A stretch of 64,000 nt of DNA from positions 62,001 through 126,000 of the forward strand of contig JARKQY010000048.1 of assembly GCA_029974635.1 (NCBI GenBank). Direction: 5' to 3'. Numbering within the stretch: the first letter of the stretch is position 1; every line of letters begins with the position of its first letter. A program made the translations under genes and the position numbers. This DNA comes from Bacillota bacterium (lineage in GTDB: Bacteria; Bacillota; UBA4882; UBA8346). Positions 26,414 through 36,690 of this stretch are shown in pieces. The notes beneath the pieces were generated by a model, which worked only from the letters and a program-made list of their open reading frames with translations, was not told the DNA's origin and made no database searches.

Positions 26414-29400
26414 ATGAAGAGTTTTAGTACTATTCTCGATAATCGTTATCATCTTCTTGAGCCCATCGGCGAAGGCGGAATGAGTGGTGTCTATCAAGGG
26501 ACTGATGAAATTACCCATCAAAATATCGTTCTAAAATTAATGAAAGCCAAAGTAACTTCCTCCCACATCGAGGATATCATCCGGTTCAAAAGAGAAATTG
26601 AGATTGTAACCAAATTAAATCATCCCAATATTATCAAGATATATAGCAGCGGGGAATTCGAGAATAAACCTTACATCGCCATGGAGCATTTAGTAGGCAA
26701 TAATTTGGCGGATTTATTACATAGCGGTATTCAATTTAACGATTCGGAAACTGTAACAATCATCAAACAAATTACAGAGGCGTTAATCTACGTCCATCAT
26801 CACGGGGTCATCCATCGGGATCTTAAACCTAGTAATATCTTTATTCATCACGAAGACGGTCAAATCAAGGTGAAATTGTTGGATTTCGGAATCGCCCTGA
26901 TAATGGAATTGAGAGCAATCAAAGGCGAGGAAGAGGTTAGCGGAACCTTCGGTTATATGTCACCGGAAGCCACCGGCATTTTGGACAACCGAATCGATGA
27001 GCGAAGTGATCTCTATTCTTTGGGCGTTGTCTTTTATCATTTATTAACCGGGAAGGCGCCTTTTCCGGGAAGTAATATGAGCCAGATCATCCACCGACAA
27101 GTCGCGTTAACTCCCCTCCCTCCCTGTAAAATCGACAAGGAAATACCCGCTGTTCTGGAAGCGATAGTTTTAAAGCTGTTACAAAAAGATCCGGATCTCC
27201 GTTATCAAAGCGCCCGGGGATTGTGGGCCGATCTAGAACGATACGAAAATGGGGAACGTCGGTTTGATGTTGGTTCCAAAGATCCCAAGATTAAATTAAC
27301 CTATCAAACGCGTTTGGTAGGCCGGGAAATGGAATTAGAAAGCATTAAAAAATTAATTCAAAATACCCGATCCGCCCGTGGGAGCATCTGTTTCATCGCA
27401 GGGGAAGCCGGGATCGGGAAAAGCAGGCTCGTTGAAGAGATTCGGAATTATATTTATGAAATCGATGAACTATTTATTAGCGGCCGGTGTTTGAATCATC
27501 AAAATAAAACTCCCTACCAGCCTTTTAAAGACGCCCTGGATGATTATTTAAGCGAACTTGAAAAGGAAGAAGAAGAAATCAAATGCGCCAAAATTAATCG
27601 TCTCAAAAATTTATGGATGAATCTTGGAGAAATCCTTATTAAATTAACTCCCCGGCTTACTAAATATATTGGTGTCCCTACAAAGTTGGCCCCGCTCGAA
27701 ACGGAACGGGAGAATCAACGATTTTTAATGGTATTGGCGGATTTTTTCTGTAATTTGGCAAGCTCCGGGAAGATCTGCGTTCTCTTTTTAGATGATTTAC
27801 AATGGGCGGACGATGGGAGTTTAAATCTATTAGGTGAATTATTGCGGAAAATTGAAAGCTCAAATCTGTTAATCCTAGGCGCATATCGCGATAATGAAAT
27901 TGGTGAAGAGCATGGACTCCAACGGCTCAAAAAGGAATCAGCGGAGATGGGATCCACCTTATCCGAGATAAAACTCAGACCATTGAATCATGAACGGTTA
28001 AATAAGCTCGTTGCCCATCTTTTAGGCACCAAAGAAGAAAATGTTCGGAACCTTACCGGGTATATTTTTGATAAATCGGGCGGCAACCCGTTTTTTACAA
28101 TTAATCTGATGAGGGAGTTAATTGAAAATAAGGCTATTTCATGGCAAGAGGGTTATTGGAAGGAAAACTGGGAAGTTTTAAGCAAGATGCCGGTATCCAG
28201 TACCATGCTCAATGTCATTATACGGCGGATTGAAAACTTAACTCCAGAGGAGGACGACTTATTATGCAAAGGGGCCGTCATCGGCCGTGAGTTTGAGATT
28301 GAGCTGTTATATCAACTGACGGATTTGAGCCAAGCAAAAGTTGTTACTTTGATTGATGAATTTATTGCAAAACAATTACTCGAGAGAAGTTTGACCCGGG
28401 GAAAGATATTGTTTGTCCATGATCGGATCAGGGATGCTTTTTACCAAAAAATCACGGAAAGCCGGAGACGTAAAATCCACTTGCAAATCGCCGAATCCAT
28501 CGAAAAAATGAATGACAATCTGGATGATGTAATTTTCGACCTGGCCCATCATTATTCCGAAGGAGGAAACCAGGAAAAAACGCTTCAATTTACCTTGCCG
28601 GCAGCGGAAAGGGCCCGAAAATCGTATGCCAATGAAGAAGCTATCAAATACTATAGAATAGTTATCAATATATTGAAAAGTATGCATCTGCGAAATTCCG
28701 CATGGGTTCAAGCGCAGGAAAACCTTGCGGAGGTTTATTTGACAGTCGGAAAATTTGAGGAAGCCATGAAAATTTCTAAGCAATTATTACCTCTAGCAAC
28801 CAGTAATTTAGCCAAAGCCAGGATCTACAAAAAGATCGGAGTTGCTTTTTTTAAACAAGGAAATTGGATACAGTGTGAGGAAAACTTGGCAAAAGCGCTT
28901 GAATTACTAGGTTTAAAAATACCAAGAAATAGTTTCAAGATCATCGTTTCTTTTGTGATTGAATTAATGCAACATTTATTATTTCGGCCATGTTCCCCAA
29001 AAAGCCGCAAACCGGTGAAAGATGAAGATAGGGAACTAGTTCTGATTTATAAAACCTTAAATTGGATGTATGCGTTGAGCGATACAAGAAAACTTCCTTG
29101 TAACGCACTGAAAATGTTAAATATATCCAAGCAAAGAATTGGCAAATCCGTCGAACTCGCCATAAGTATGGAAGTATACGCAGGAGCGCGCATGCTGTTC
29201 CCTTTCTTTAACAGGGCGTTTAAATACTACAAAAAGACCTTGAATTTACGTGAAGAATTAGGTGATGAGTTGGGAATCGCTCAAAGTTTACAATTACTGG
29301 GTTTTAATTATTGTTGGGCTGGAAACAACGAAGAAAGTGTCAAACATACAGAACAGGCAATACGTATCTTTGAAAAGTTAGGTGATATGTGGGAATTAGG

Positions 29401-31501
29401 AATTTGTTTTGAAGGATTAGGATACAATTATTTTTGTAAATCAAACTATGCTCTCTGCTTTAAAGTTTTAGACCAATGTCTGAAGATCAATCGAAAGTTA
29501 AAAAATTTCTATAGTATTCCCGGAGCCTTATGCACCCTTTCGGCAAGTTATATTGAACAGGGCGATTTTCGGAAGGCACAAGAATTAATCGCCGAAGCTC
29601 TAAAAATAAGTAGGGAAAATAATGTCTGGTATATGTATTGCTATTCGTTACTTCATAGCGGCTATTTAGAATTGGAAAGGAATAATTACCATAACGCTAT
29701 CGAAAGATTAGAACAGGCAAAAAAAGTCTATCAACAGTATAATCTGGTGCAACCTTGCATCGTAAATCTGTTTTCCTATTTGGCGGACGCTCAAATTAAA
29801 AGATTCAGGGACCATGATTTAAATAGGCATACTCAAATTTTCTGTCATGAAATAAAACGGATATCTCGTCTTTGCCGGGATGCAATCAAAGAAACCAAAC
29901 CATGGCCGAATCACTACGGGGGCGCGTTACGGGTAATGGCCAATTATTATTGGCTCATGGGGAAAACCGTTAAAGCCAATACGTATTTTCTAAAGAGTAT
30001 CGAACATGATAGGCAAATAAGTCGTAAATATGAACTCGCCAAGGATCATTTTGAATATGGGAATTTTATTGAATCACTTAAAAAAAACACCCAGGCAAGC
30101 GAACATTGGCGAAAGGCGCATGAAATATTTAAAAGTATCGGCGCCGCTGGATACGTCCGGCAAACTGCGATTTTACTTAAAGAGTATCAAAATGATGTCG
30201 TATCTATTGATGAATCAACCGCCAAGGACCGGTTAAAAATTGAAAGAAGAATAAACACGGTATTAACCACCAGTCGATACATCAGTTACATCCTTGATAT
30301 TGATGAACTCATGGAAAGAATTATGGAAATTTGCACCGAGGCCATTGGAGCGGAAAAGGGGATCTTGTTTCTTTATCCCGAAGGCAGCAGTAATTTACAA
30401 ATTGCGGTAAGTAAAAACCTATCGGATCAAGAAATACAAAGTAAACTGGATTTTAGCAATAGCATTGTTACCAAAGTGGCAAGCCAAAAGGCCCCGTTGA
30501 TTCTAAGCGACGCTTCATTTGATCAGGAAATGAAAGCCCAATGGAGTATAGTCATTAATAAAATCCGATCGGTAATTTGCGCTCCAATTGTGAGTAAGGG
30601 TGAAACTTTCGGCGTTATCTACCTGGAAAATAATCAGGTAAGTGGATTGTTTTCCGCAGAAGATTTGGAGGTACTTACTTTAATATCGAACCAGGCGGGA
30701 GTCTCTATCGAAAATGCCAGACTTTACGGAAAGCTGAAGCTATATTCACTGGAAATCGAAAAGTCCCGCGACGAAATCACCGAATGGAACCTGACTCTTG
30801 AAAAAAGGGTGGCCGAGCGGACCAGGCAGCTAGAAACCGCGAATCAGGAATTAAAGGAATATGCTGCTACAGTGGAAGAATTGTCGGTGATGCGCGAAAG
30901 AAATCGAATCGCCCGGGAAGTACATGATACAATTGGACAAACATTAAGCATATTAGCAAATATACTACAATCCAGTATTTCATTCTTGAAAACCAATCCT
31001 GAAAAAATTGAAGGGCACCTATTGGAAGCATACCGAATCGTCAAACAGGGTCTAATTGAATTACGGGGATCGGTATCGGAGTTAATTCATGACAAGCTTG
31101 ATTCGGAAAAGTTCATTACCGCTCTGCAAAGACTGTTTAACGAGTATAATACTTCGGGAATAAAGGTTGATTTTTCCTTTGACGATTTCGGTATAATTTT
31201 AGATTCAAAATATTTTAATGTTCTATACCGGATATGTCAGGAAGCATTAACGAATTCTTCAAAACACGGAAAAGCAACCGAAGTGACTATCATCCTGAAA
31301 TTAATCCGCCGGAAATTGAAACTTTTTATATTTGATAACGGGGTTGGGTGTGGTAATATTGAATTATCCAAAGGGTTCGGATTAATGGGAATGAAACAGC
31401 GCGTTGAAGAACTTCACGGCGCTATTCACTTTGGTTCCAATGGGGAGCAGGGATTCAATATCAATGTAGAAATACCTTTAGAGGATGGGGTCAGCCAATG
31501 A
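26414..31501 (+). CDS. Giant hybrid Ser/Thr kinase - AAA ATPase - TPR - GAF - histidine kinase
   Basis: 1,695 residues, no signal peptide. Kinase domain 1-~285: GEGGMSGVY (19-27), K41, HRDLKPSN (134-141), DFG (157-159) and YMSPEA. AAA_16/STAND-type ATPase ~300-700: Walker A GEAGIGKSR (330-338), Walker B VLFLDDLQWAD (~456). A long alpha-helical TPR-like region (~700-1170). GAF domain ~1270-1420 (GILFLYPEGSSNLQIAVSKN, ICAPIVSKGETFGVIYLENN). Coiled coil, then a NarL-type histidine kinase with phospho-acceptor H1504 in REVHDTIGQ and an ATPase lid GFGLMGMKQR. The same layout occurs in cyanobacterial and other multi-kinase sensors. ATG follows GAAAGGAAGAGC. It overlaps its response regulator by 4 nt. 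Confidence 0.92.
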   Translation: MKSFSTILDNRYHLLEPIGEGGMSGVYQGTDEITHQNIVLKLMKAKVTSSHIEDIIRFKREIEIVTKLNHPNIIKIYSSGEFENKPYIAMEHLVGNNLADLLHSGIQFNDSETVTIIKQITEALIYVHHHGVIHRDLKPSNIFIHHEDGQIKVKLLDFGIALIMELRAIKGEEEVSGTFGYMSPEATGILDNRIDERSDLYSLGVVFYHLLTGKAPFPGSNMSQIIHRQVALTPLPPCKIDKEIPAVLEAIVLKLLQKDPDLRYQSARGLWADLERYENGERRFDVGSKDPKIKLTYQTRLVGREMELESIKKLIQNTRSARGSICFIAGEAGIGKSRLVEEIRNYIYEIDELFISGRCLNHQNKTPYQPFKDALDDYLSELEKEEEEIKCAKINRLKNLWMNLGEILIKLTPRLTKYIGVPTKLAPLETERENQRFLMVLADFFCNLASSGKICVLFLDDLQWADDGSLNLLGELLRKIESSNLLILGAYRDNEIGEEHGLQRLKKESAEMGSTLSEIKLRPLNHERLNKLVAHLLGTKEENVRNLTGYIFDKSGGNPFFTINLMRELIENKAISWQEGYWKENWEVLSKMPVSSTMLNVIIRRIENLTPEEDDLLCKGAVIGREFEIELLYQLTDLSQAKVVTLIDEFIAKQLLERSLTRGKILFVHDRIRDAFYQKITESRRRKIHLQIAESIEKMNDNLDDVIFDLAHHYSEGGNQEKTLQFTLPAAERARKSYANEEAIKYYRIVINILKSMHLRNSAWVQAQENLAEVYLTVGKFEEAMKISKQLLPLATSNLAKARIYKKIGVAFFKQGNWIQCEENLAKALELLGLKIPRNSFKIIVSFVIELMQHLLFRPCSPKSRKPVKDEDRELVLIYKTLNWMYALSDTRKLPCNALKMLNISKQRIGKSVELAISMEVYAGARMLFPFFNRAFKYYKKTLNLREELGDELGIAQSLQLLGFNYCWAGNNEESVKHTEQAIRIFEKLGDMWELGICFEGLGYNYFCKSNYALCFKVLDQCLKINRKLKNFYSIPGALCTLSASYIEQGDFRKAQELIAEALKISRENNVWYMYCYSLLHSGYLELERNNYHNAIERLEQAKKVYQQYNLVQPCIVNLFSYLADAQIKRFRDHDLNRHTQIFCHEIKRISRLCRDAIKETKPWPNHYGGALRVMANYYWLMGKTVKANTYFLKSIEHDRQISRKYELAKDHFEYGNFIESLKKNTQASEHWRKAHEIFKSIGAAGYVRQTAILLKEYQNDVVSIDESTAKDRLKIERRINTVLTTSRYISYILDIDELMERIMEICTEAIGAEKGILFLYPEGSSNLQIAVSKNLSDQEIQSKLDFSNSIVTKVASQKAPLILSDASFDQEMKAQWSIVINKIRSVICAPIVSKGETFGVIYLENNQVSGLFSAEDLEVLTLISNQAGVSIENARLYGKLKLYSLEIEKSRDEITEWNLTLEKRVAERTRQLETANQELKEYAATVEELSVMRERNRIAREVHDTIGQTLSILANILQSSISFLKTNPEKIEGHLLEAYRIVKQGLIELRGSVSELIHDKLDSEKFITALQRLFNEYNTSGIKVDFSFDDFGIILDSKYFNVLYRICQEALTNSSKHGKATEVTIILKLIRRKLKLFIFDNGVGCGNIELSKGFGLMGMKQRVEELHGAIHFGSNGEQGFNINVEIPLEDGVSQ

Positions 31502-32145
31502 TCAAAGTACTGATTGCCGAGGATCAAAAAATAGTCCGGGAATGTATCCGGGACACCATTGAAAAAGATGCTGAAATCAAAGTCATCGGCTGCAGCGAGA
31601 ATGGGAAAGAAGCCTTACAGGTATGTGAACGAGAGATCCCCGACGTGGTGCTGATGGATATCGGAATGCCGGTTTGTAACGGAATTCAGTGCACCAAGTC
31701 GTTAAAAGCAAAATACCGCCACATTAAAATTATCATTTTAACTATTTTTGAAGACGATCAGAATGTTTTAAACGCTTTAAATAGCGGGGCTGACGGATAT
31801 GTCCTCAAGGATATCTCCCCGGCAGAATTAATCCTGACCATTAAAAGCGTTGCCGCCGGATTCAGTATTATGAATAAAAGTACCTTGGCCGGTGTATTAA
31901 ACCAAGCTAACCAAACCACGAACTCACCACTCCTTAAGAATCCCCCGCCGGATGTTAATTTAACCGAAAGAGAGTTGGCCGCGATTCGGCTCATTGTGAA
32001 CGGGAAAGATTATAAAGAAATGGCCTCCATCCTCTATCTTACTGAAGGAAGTATCCGGAATCTCATCTCGGATATTTTACAAAAGTTGAATTTAAAAGAC
32101 CGGGTCCAATTGGCGGTTTTTGCGGTGAAGAATGATCTTTGCTAG
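31498..32145 (+). CDS. NarL/FixJ family response regulator
   Basis: 215 residues. Receiver domain 1-~120 with the acidic pocket (AEDQ), phospho-acceptor D54 (VVLMDIGMP), T/S (IIILTIFED) and K (YVLKDISP). LuxR-type helix-turn-helix ~150-210 (LTERELAAIRLIVNGKDYKEMASILYLTEGSIRNLISDILQKLNLKDR). The start codon overlaps the kinase stop (ATGA), so this is its cognate partner. Its DNA target may include the 22-bp palindrome before the kinase. Confidence 0.93.
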   Translation: MIKVLIAEDQKIVRECIRDTIEKDAEIKVIGCSENGKEALQVCEREIPDVVLMDIGMPVCNGIQCTKSLKAKYRHIKIIILTIFEDDQNVLNALNSGADGYVLKDISPAELILTIKSVAAGFSIMNKSTLAGVLNQANQTTNSPLLKNPPPDVNLTERELAAIRLIVNGKDYKEMASILYLTEGSIRNLISDILQKLNLKDRVQLAVFAVKNDLC

Positions 32146-32271
32146 GATTCTGTGCGAGTAACACTTTTTATAGCATAGAACCACAATATTTTGTGTTAGG
32201 TCATGTTACTATATACTAAATATGCTTCGAAAACCTATTACCCGCACAGACTCCTAGTAGTTCCATTCAGC

Positions 32272-32355
32272 TATCTCCGACAAAGGCAAGATATGATATC
32301 CCGAATTAAAAAATAGGCCAATTGGATTTTTAAGTGATGAGATAGTTGTGGATGA
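32272..32355. pseudogene. Decayed fragment of the AraC gene
   Basis: About 80 bp (AATTAAAAAATAGGCCAATT... GATGAGATAGTTGTGGATG) match 25090-25171 inside the AraC gene, in the same orientation, with scattered substitutions and a 1-base loss. No open frame is kept. The rest of 32146-32466 holds a terminator and nothing else. Confidence 0.7.
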
Positions 32356-32363
32356 TAGGAACC

Positions 32364-32399
32364 TAAAAAAAGCCCTTGGTCACAAGTTGTGAGCAAGGG
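32364..32399 (-). terminator. Rho-independent terminator of the C25 peptidase gene
   Basis: Read leftward: CCCTTGCTCACAA, short loop, TTGTGACCAAGGG, then CTTTTTTT. Stem of about 12 bp with one mismatch at 32373-32399, U-tract at 32364-32372. Confidence 0.85.
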
Positions 32400-32466
32400 A
32401 TAATTCTCAAAATAGTTTTTACGCCCCGTCTGGACGTTGTTTATAGGTTAAAGTCCTGAAAGGGAG

Positions 32467-34902
32467 CTAGTTCTCCTCCGGTTCGATTATTTCCCTGAGT
32501 GATAAATCATCATACCAAGCGGTACCGGTACAGGTATCACTATACATCCCGAGCCGGCATTGAAATTTTGCGCTGGTATGATCACCGGAATTGAAAGTAA
32601 GATACACGAACTGCCAAGCGCTATTTGTGCCGCTTAACGAGGTGGAACTGATAACGAAATTATCGGTGTATTCAACCGTCAGCGTGGCCCTACCGGAAAC
32701 GTCTTGAGTCCGGATATATCCGCTGAACACATAGTTGGTATTCGGTGCTAAATCAACCAACTGTTCATACCGGCAGTCATTTTCAACGCTGGAGCTAACT
32801 ATGGCGGAGTAGGTATCGGTTCGCTGGATAGTACTATCCCGGCCTATCGTACAGTTGGGGTCCCAGAAATCCGCGGTCCAATTCATGGCAGTCTCAAAAC
32901 CGCTGTTTTGGAGAAGATTATCGCCAACAACATCCCAGACTTTGACCGAAAACTCTTCCTGATACAGATTAGCCGGACGATCAGAAGCGGTAACGGTTGC
33001 CTGAAAGACTCCGGTATCACCGCTGCCTGGAGTCCAGGTAACCTGATCCGTACCGATTAAGGTACCACCGGGCAGTCCGGTCACGGTCACGGTCACCGGG
33101 TCACTCTCGGGGTCGGTGGCTTGGATCCTAAAACCACAACCGACGATGGCCTCGACTCGGGGCTTCTCTCTCGCGCCGGCCAAGTTGGTGGATCTGATAT
33201 ACGGCATCTTATTGGTCACTTTCGCAACACTATAGGTTAAGGTCGGATCCCCCAGTAAAATTCCTTTTGGACAGCCACCCTCAGGATTAATCGTCCGGTT
33301 AATTTCTCTTGTAAAATAATCGCGTAAAACCTCTCCGATGGGTTTTCCCAAATTAATCTCCGACCAGTAAGTAGCATCGGGCATGAAGCCCCAATGACCA
33401 GTACTACCGGTGATGTTCAGCACATAATCATTATTAAAAATATAAGTAGCGCCGATATTTGGAACATTACCGGAAGGCCAACTCTGGAAGTAGCAAGCAT
33501 CACAGCTATACATATTTAAATAATGGACTCGCGGTGTTAATGAATTTAAGTAATCCAGATTAAATTCTTCGGTGCCTATTACGCCACCCGGCCAGTAATC
33601 AATAGCATGAGATTGTGCGTAAGAATGCGTGGCATACTGGGCAAACTGGTACCCGTTCTCCAATTCGGTTTTTAATTTATCGCGAGTCGTGATTGTATCA
33701 TCGAAGAAACCATTAATCTTCGTGGTTAAACCCTGAAAACTGTCGATGACTTCCCGGAGACCTTTAAAATCATTCTGATCGTAAAATACCAGCATCCTTT
33801 CTTGTTGGGTTAGGGTTAAATTACTGCCGTAGGTCCGGTAGTTATGAATCTTGTTTAAGTAGGAAGCAACTTTAACAGCTTCTTCAGTGATGGAAGAGGT
33901 GAGACAACCCGCCGAAATCCGACCGTAGATCATCTCCGGCGCATAATTAGCCCCCAAGAAGTTGCCGGATGTGTCAATTGAATCATAGGATTCATAGACC
34001 CCATCACTGTTATAATCGGTCCAGGCATCCATATCAGCGTAAAATAAATCCGTCGGACAAACCATCTCACCAGGATCTTGAGTATATCGCCAGAACGCGG
34101 TGGGAATGGCCGGACCGGAACCAATCAGAACGAAACCAACATACCCTTGACTATAATAAGTCTGAATCACGGTCTTGAGGGCGGCAGGATTCGCGCAGAC
34201 GTAATCGGGATTTGAACTGGAGCTATTATCCACCTTAATCATCAAGGGCTCCCAGGAGGCGATGGATAGATCCGACAAATAAGTATTCAGGGCTGCAGTA
34301 ATCAAACCAGTATCATAGAGCGGCTTACTGACAATCACCAGAAACTTATTGCTGGAGGTTGTCCCCGGCTCGGTTCCATAGACCAGCACCCCATTGATAT
34401 AGGCAGTGACATTGGTATTTTCAGTGAATGTGGTCATGGAAGCATTAAAGGAATAATCATTCGCCTGATTATAGTCTGACCAGATATCATTATGGATCCG
34501 GAACTGAATCTCACCACTGTTGCTTCCGGAAGCAACAGTGCCTGCGCCGGCAGTGAAGCCGACCTCCAAATAGTAATCTGCGGTATTGGCGGGGTTGCTC
34601 ATAGCCACACAATTTCCCGTAATATTGTTAGTCCCGACCTGGGCGTAGTCGCAGACAGAAGTCTGTGGCCGAACGTTATCCCTGGTATACCAATACCGGA
34701 TTGTGACCTGGGACAGAGAGAGCGCATCCGGACCGTCATTGTAAACTTTAAACCATGGCGCGATTTGAACGCTGGTAGCACTCGTATTATTACATTTGTA
34801 CAAAATTCGGATTGAACTGGCAGCCCTGGCGTGGAACGGTAAAACTAGGCACGCGACGAAAATAGCCACCAACAAAGTGAAAAATACGATTCTTTTTTTC
34901 AA
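32467..34902 (-). CDS. Secreted peptidase C25 (gingipain-like) with CBM3-type module
   Basis: 811 residues, TTG start 7 nt after GGAGGA. Signal peptide 1-28 (FFTLLVAIFVACLVLPFHARA). Residues ~30-155 resemble a family 3 carbohydrate-binding module (FKVYNDGPDALSLSQVTIRYWYT). Residues ~185-560 are a C25 cysteine peptidase with a His in YATHSYAQSH (H426) and a Cys in MYSCDAC (C467 or C470). Then an Ig/cadherin-like segment (DPESDPVTVTVTGLPGG) and a C-terminal jelly-roll, CBM4_9-like (LLQNSGFETAMNW...). No type IX sorting domain or LPXTG anchor. Likely degrades proteins at a polysaccharide surface. No close neighbour explains its role. Confidence 0.78.
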   Translation of the reverse strand: MKKRIVFFTLLVAIFVACLVLPFHARAASSIRILYKCNNTSATSVQIAPWFKVYNDGPDALSLSQVTIRYWYTRDNVRPQTSVCDYAQVGTNNITGNCVAMSNPANTADYYLEVGFTAGAGTVASGSNSGEIQFRIHNDIWSDYNQANDYSFNASMTTFTENTNVTAYINGVLVYGTEPGTTSSNKFLVIVSKPLYDTGLITAALNTYLSDLSIASWEPLMIKVDNSSSSNPDYVCANPAALKTVIQTYYSQGYVGFVLIGSGPAIPTAFWRYTQDPGEMVCPTDLFYADMDAWTDYNSDGVYESYDSIDTSGNFLGANYAPEMIYGRISAGCLTSSITEEAVKVASYLNKIHNYRTYGSNLTLTQQERMLVFYDQNDFKGLREVIDSFQGLTTKINGFFDDTITTRDKLKTELENGYQFAQYATHSYAQSHAIDYWPGGVIGTEEFNLDYLNSLTPRVHYLNMYSCDACYFQSWPSGNVPNIGATYIFNNDYVLNITGSTGHWGFMPDATYWSEINLGKPIGEVLRDYFTREINRTINPEGGCPKGILLGDPTLTYSVAKVTNKMPYIRSTNLAGAREKPRVEAIVGCGFRIQATDPESDPVTVTVTGLPGGTLIGTDQVTWTPGSGDTGVFQATVTASDRPANLYQEEFSVKVWDVVGDNLLQNSGFETAMNWTADFWDPNCTIGRDSTIQRTDTYSAIVSSSVENDCRYEQLVDLAPNTNYVFSGYIRTQDVSGRATLTVEYTDNFVISSTSLSGTNSAWQFVYLTFNSGDHTSAKFQCRLGMYSDTCTGTAWYDDLSLREIIEPEEN

Positions 34903-35333
34903 AGTAGTTCCTCCTTATGTCTTAATGGAATAACCAATCAAAGATCTAAGGAACTTACAAAATCAAGATATCAACTGCTTCTTACCTCCCCCCTTTTTAA
35001 GGATTAATCTCGATTTCGCATTCATGGATTTTTTCAATATCTTCAAGTTTCCATTCCTGCGGCATATCCTAATATAACATTAAATGATATTAAAGCATTA
35101 GAATTTTTGTCAATACTATTGTGCACAAAAACAGTAATATCAAAAAACTCGATTTTGGTTATAGATTAAACTTTAATTCAGTAAAGAATATCTAAGGTAT
35201 TTAAAAATAGCCAAGATTAAAACAATATCATCATGTCAGGAAAGCACCGCAAGCTATTCAGTTCACAGATGTTTTATTGCAGATCACATTTGCAGTATGC
35301 ATTACACGTCAAGAAAACGGTTTAATCTTCTGT
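34903..35333. other. AT-rich gap without a gene
   Basis: About 430 bp between the C25 peptidase promoter side and the hydantoinase fragment. AT-rich, with no frame or strong dyad that I can support. It contains the promoter region for the leftward peptidase. Confidence 0.5.
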
Positions 35334-35887
35334 CCGGCGGGGAAAGTTCAGCCGTCCTGACAAACGGTGCCCCAGTGTAACCGCGTTAAACTCCGGGAAC
35401 TCATGGCGTACCAGTTCTTCGATTTCTAGTTCATGACTGGGGTTGCGCACCGAAAACTTACCGACAACGGCCAAAGCACGGATCCCGTTTCGCCGGATCC
35501 TTTGAAGCGTCTGCCGGACTTCCTCTGCATTCAATGGTTCCGTCTCCCGGCCCCGGTGGTCCATAGCCCCGGCTACCGGGAAACTGGGAAAAGGGAACTC
35601 CAGATCGTCCGGAGTCACTCCCGGGCCATGGGCTATGATGACGGCGGCCGGTTCGCCCGTCCTTCCACAATGGCATTGGTGGTCAACGTAGTACTGAGAT
35701 GGAGTCGCAGACTTTGCTCTTCCGGGTGCGGGATGTTTGACGCGATTCGTTCCAGGACCGTAGTGGTAGGTGAAAGCAGATACTGATGATTGGTGGGGCA
35801 GCTGGCGGTGGCAATCAGATTACTGTCTTGCACAAAAGCGGCATTGGTATTGGTGCCGCCGACATCGATCCCGATGATGCGGGACAT
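35334..35887 (-). pseudogene. Truncated, frameshifted copy of the hydantoinase gene 5' end
   Basis: Near-identical copy of the first ~185 codons of the hydantoinase gene at 24675. The ATG (35887) and leader are kept. One C is missing from a CCCC run near 35658, shifting the frame after about codon 76, and the copy ends abruptly after LNFPRR at 35334, where unrelated AT-rich DNA starts. The leader end of the repeat (35915) abuts the stop codon of the flavodoxin-like gene by 3 bp. It lacks both halves of the ATPase site that lie beyond. Confidence 0.9.
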
Positions 35888-35917
35888 GAGTCATCACCTT
35901 GATCCAATAATTTCTCA

Positions 35918-36550
35918 TTACCGAATAAAGTTGGTAGGTGTTATTTCTTCTCGCTCCGGGAAGGGAACACCGGCTTTGATACCGGCCGCTTTGCACTTTA
36001 AGAACCAGGCCATATTTCGTCCTAATATCCGCATGGTCTGTAAGCCCTCTATATCCTTTTTTACTTCCTCCGGCGTGTGGCCGTGTACCATGTTCCAATA
36101 CCGCGATGAGACAACCGGCATTTCCGACAAAGTGAAGTATTTGATAAGCTGATCAAAGGCCGCGGTGGTTCCCGCCCTTCTAGCGGAAACAATACCGGCG
36201 GCCGGTTTTAAGTAGAAGGTTTCACTGTTAAAAGAGCGTCCGGCATAAAAAGCACGATCCATAAAAGAAGTAATGGCGCCGCTTGCAGCCGCAAAATGTA
36301 CGGGCGAACCGAATACAAATCCGTCAGCGTCTTTTGCCCTATCAAGAAACTCATTGACTACATCGGAGATCGCGCACCGCCCGGTTTTCCGGCAGCTTCC
36401 ACAGGCGATGCATCCGGATAACGGTTTCGTTCCAACCTGAAAGATTTCCGTTTCAACCCCTTCCGCATTGAGTGTTTTCGCTACTTCCTCCAATGCCGTA
36501 TAGGTACATCCTTTTTCATGAGGACTGCCGTTTACTAATAATACTTTCAT
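35918..36550 (-). CDS. Flavodoxin-fold NAD(P)H-dependent FMN reductase (iron-sulfur flavoprotein type)
   Basis: 210 residues. The N-terminal FMN phosphate loop LVNGSPHEKGCTYTAL and the cysteine cluster CIACGSCRKTGRC (about 47-59) place it with the NADPH-dependent FMN reductases and ISF-like proteins. GSPVHFAAASGAITSFMDRAFY is the flavin-ring loop. ATG after GGGAGGTAAGC. It precedes nothing in its own direction except the hydantoinase fragment. The neighbouring nitroreductase and TetR upstream on the same strand suggest a redox or xenobiotic unit. Confidence 0.85.
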   Translation of the reverse strand: MKVLLVNGSPHEKGCTYTALEEVAKTLNAEGVETEIFQVGTKPLSGCIACGSCRKTGRCAISDVVNEFLDRAKDADGFVFGSPVHFAAASGAITSFMDRAFYAGRSFNSETFYLKPAAGIVSARRAGTTAAFDQLIKYFTLSEMPVVSSRYWNMVHGHTPEEVKKDIEGLQTMRILGRNMAWFLKCKAAGIKAGVPFPEREEITPTNFIR

Positions 36551-36690
36551 GCTTACCTCCCATATGAAGAGTGGGGTTGAAATTTACATCTTTTTGACAT
36601 TCACTTTCTTTATTATTACAATTAAATCGGGATTAGTCAAGCAGCGGGTTGATATGAAGTGTGAAGAGTATTTGTTTTTATTTCATACTT

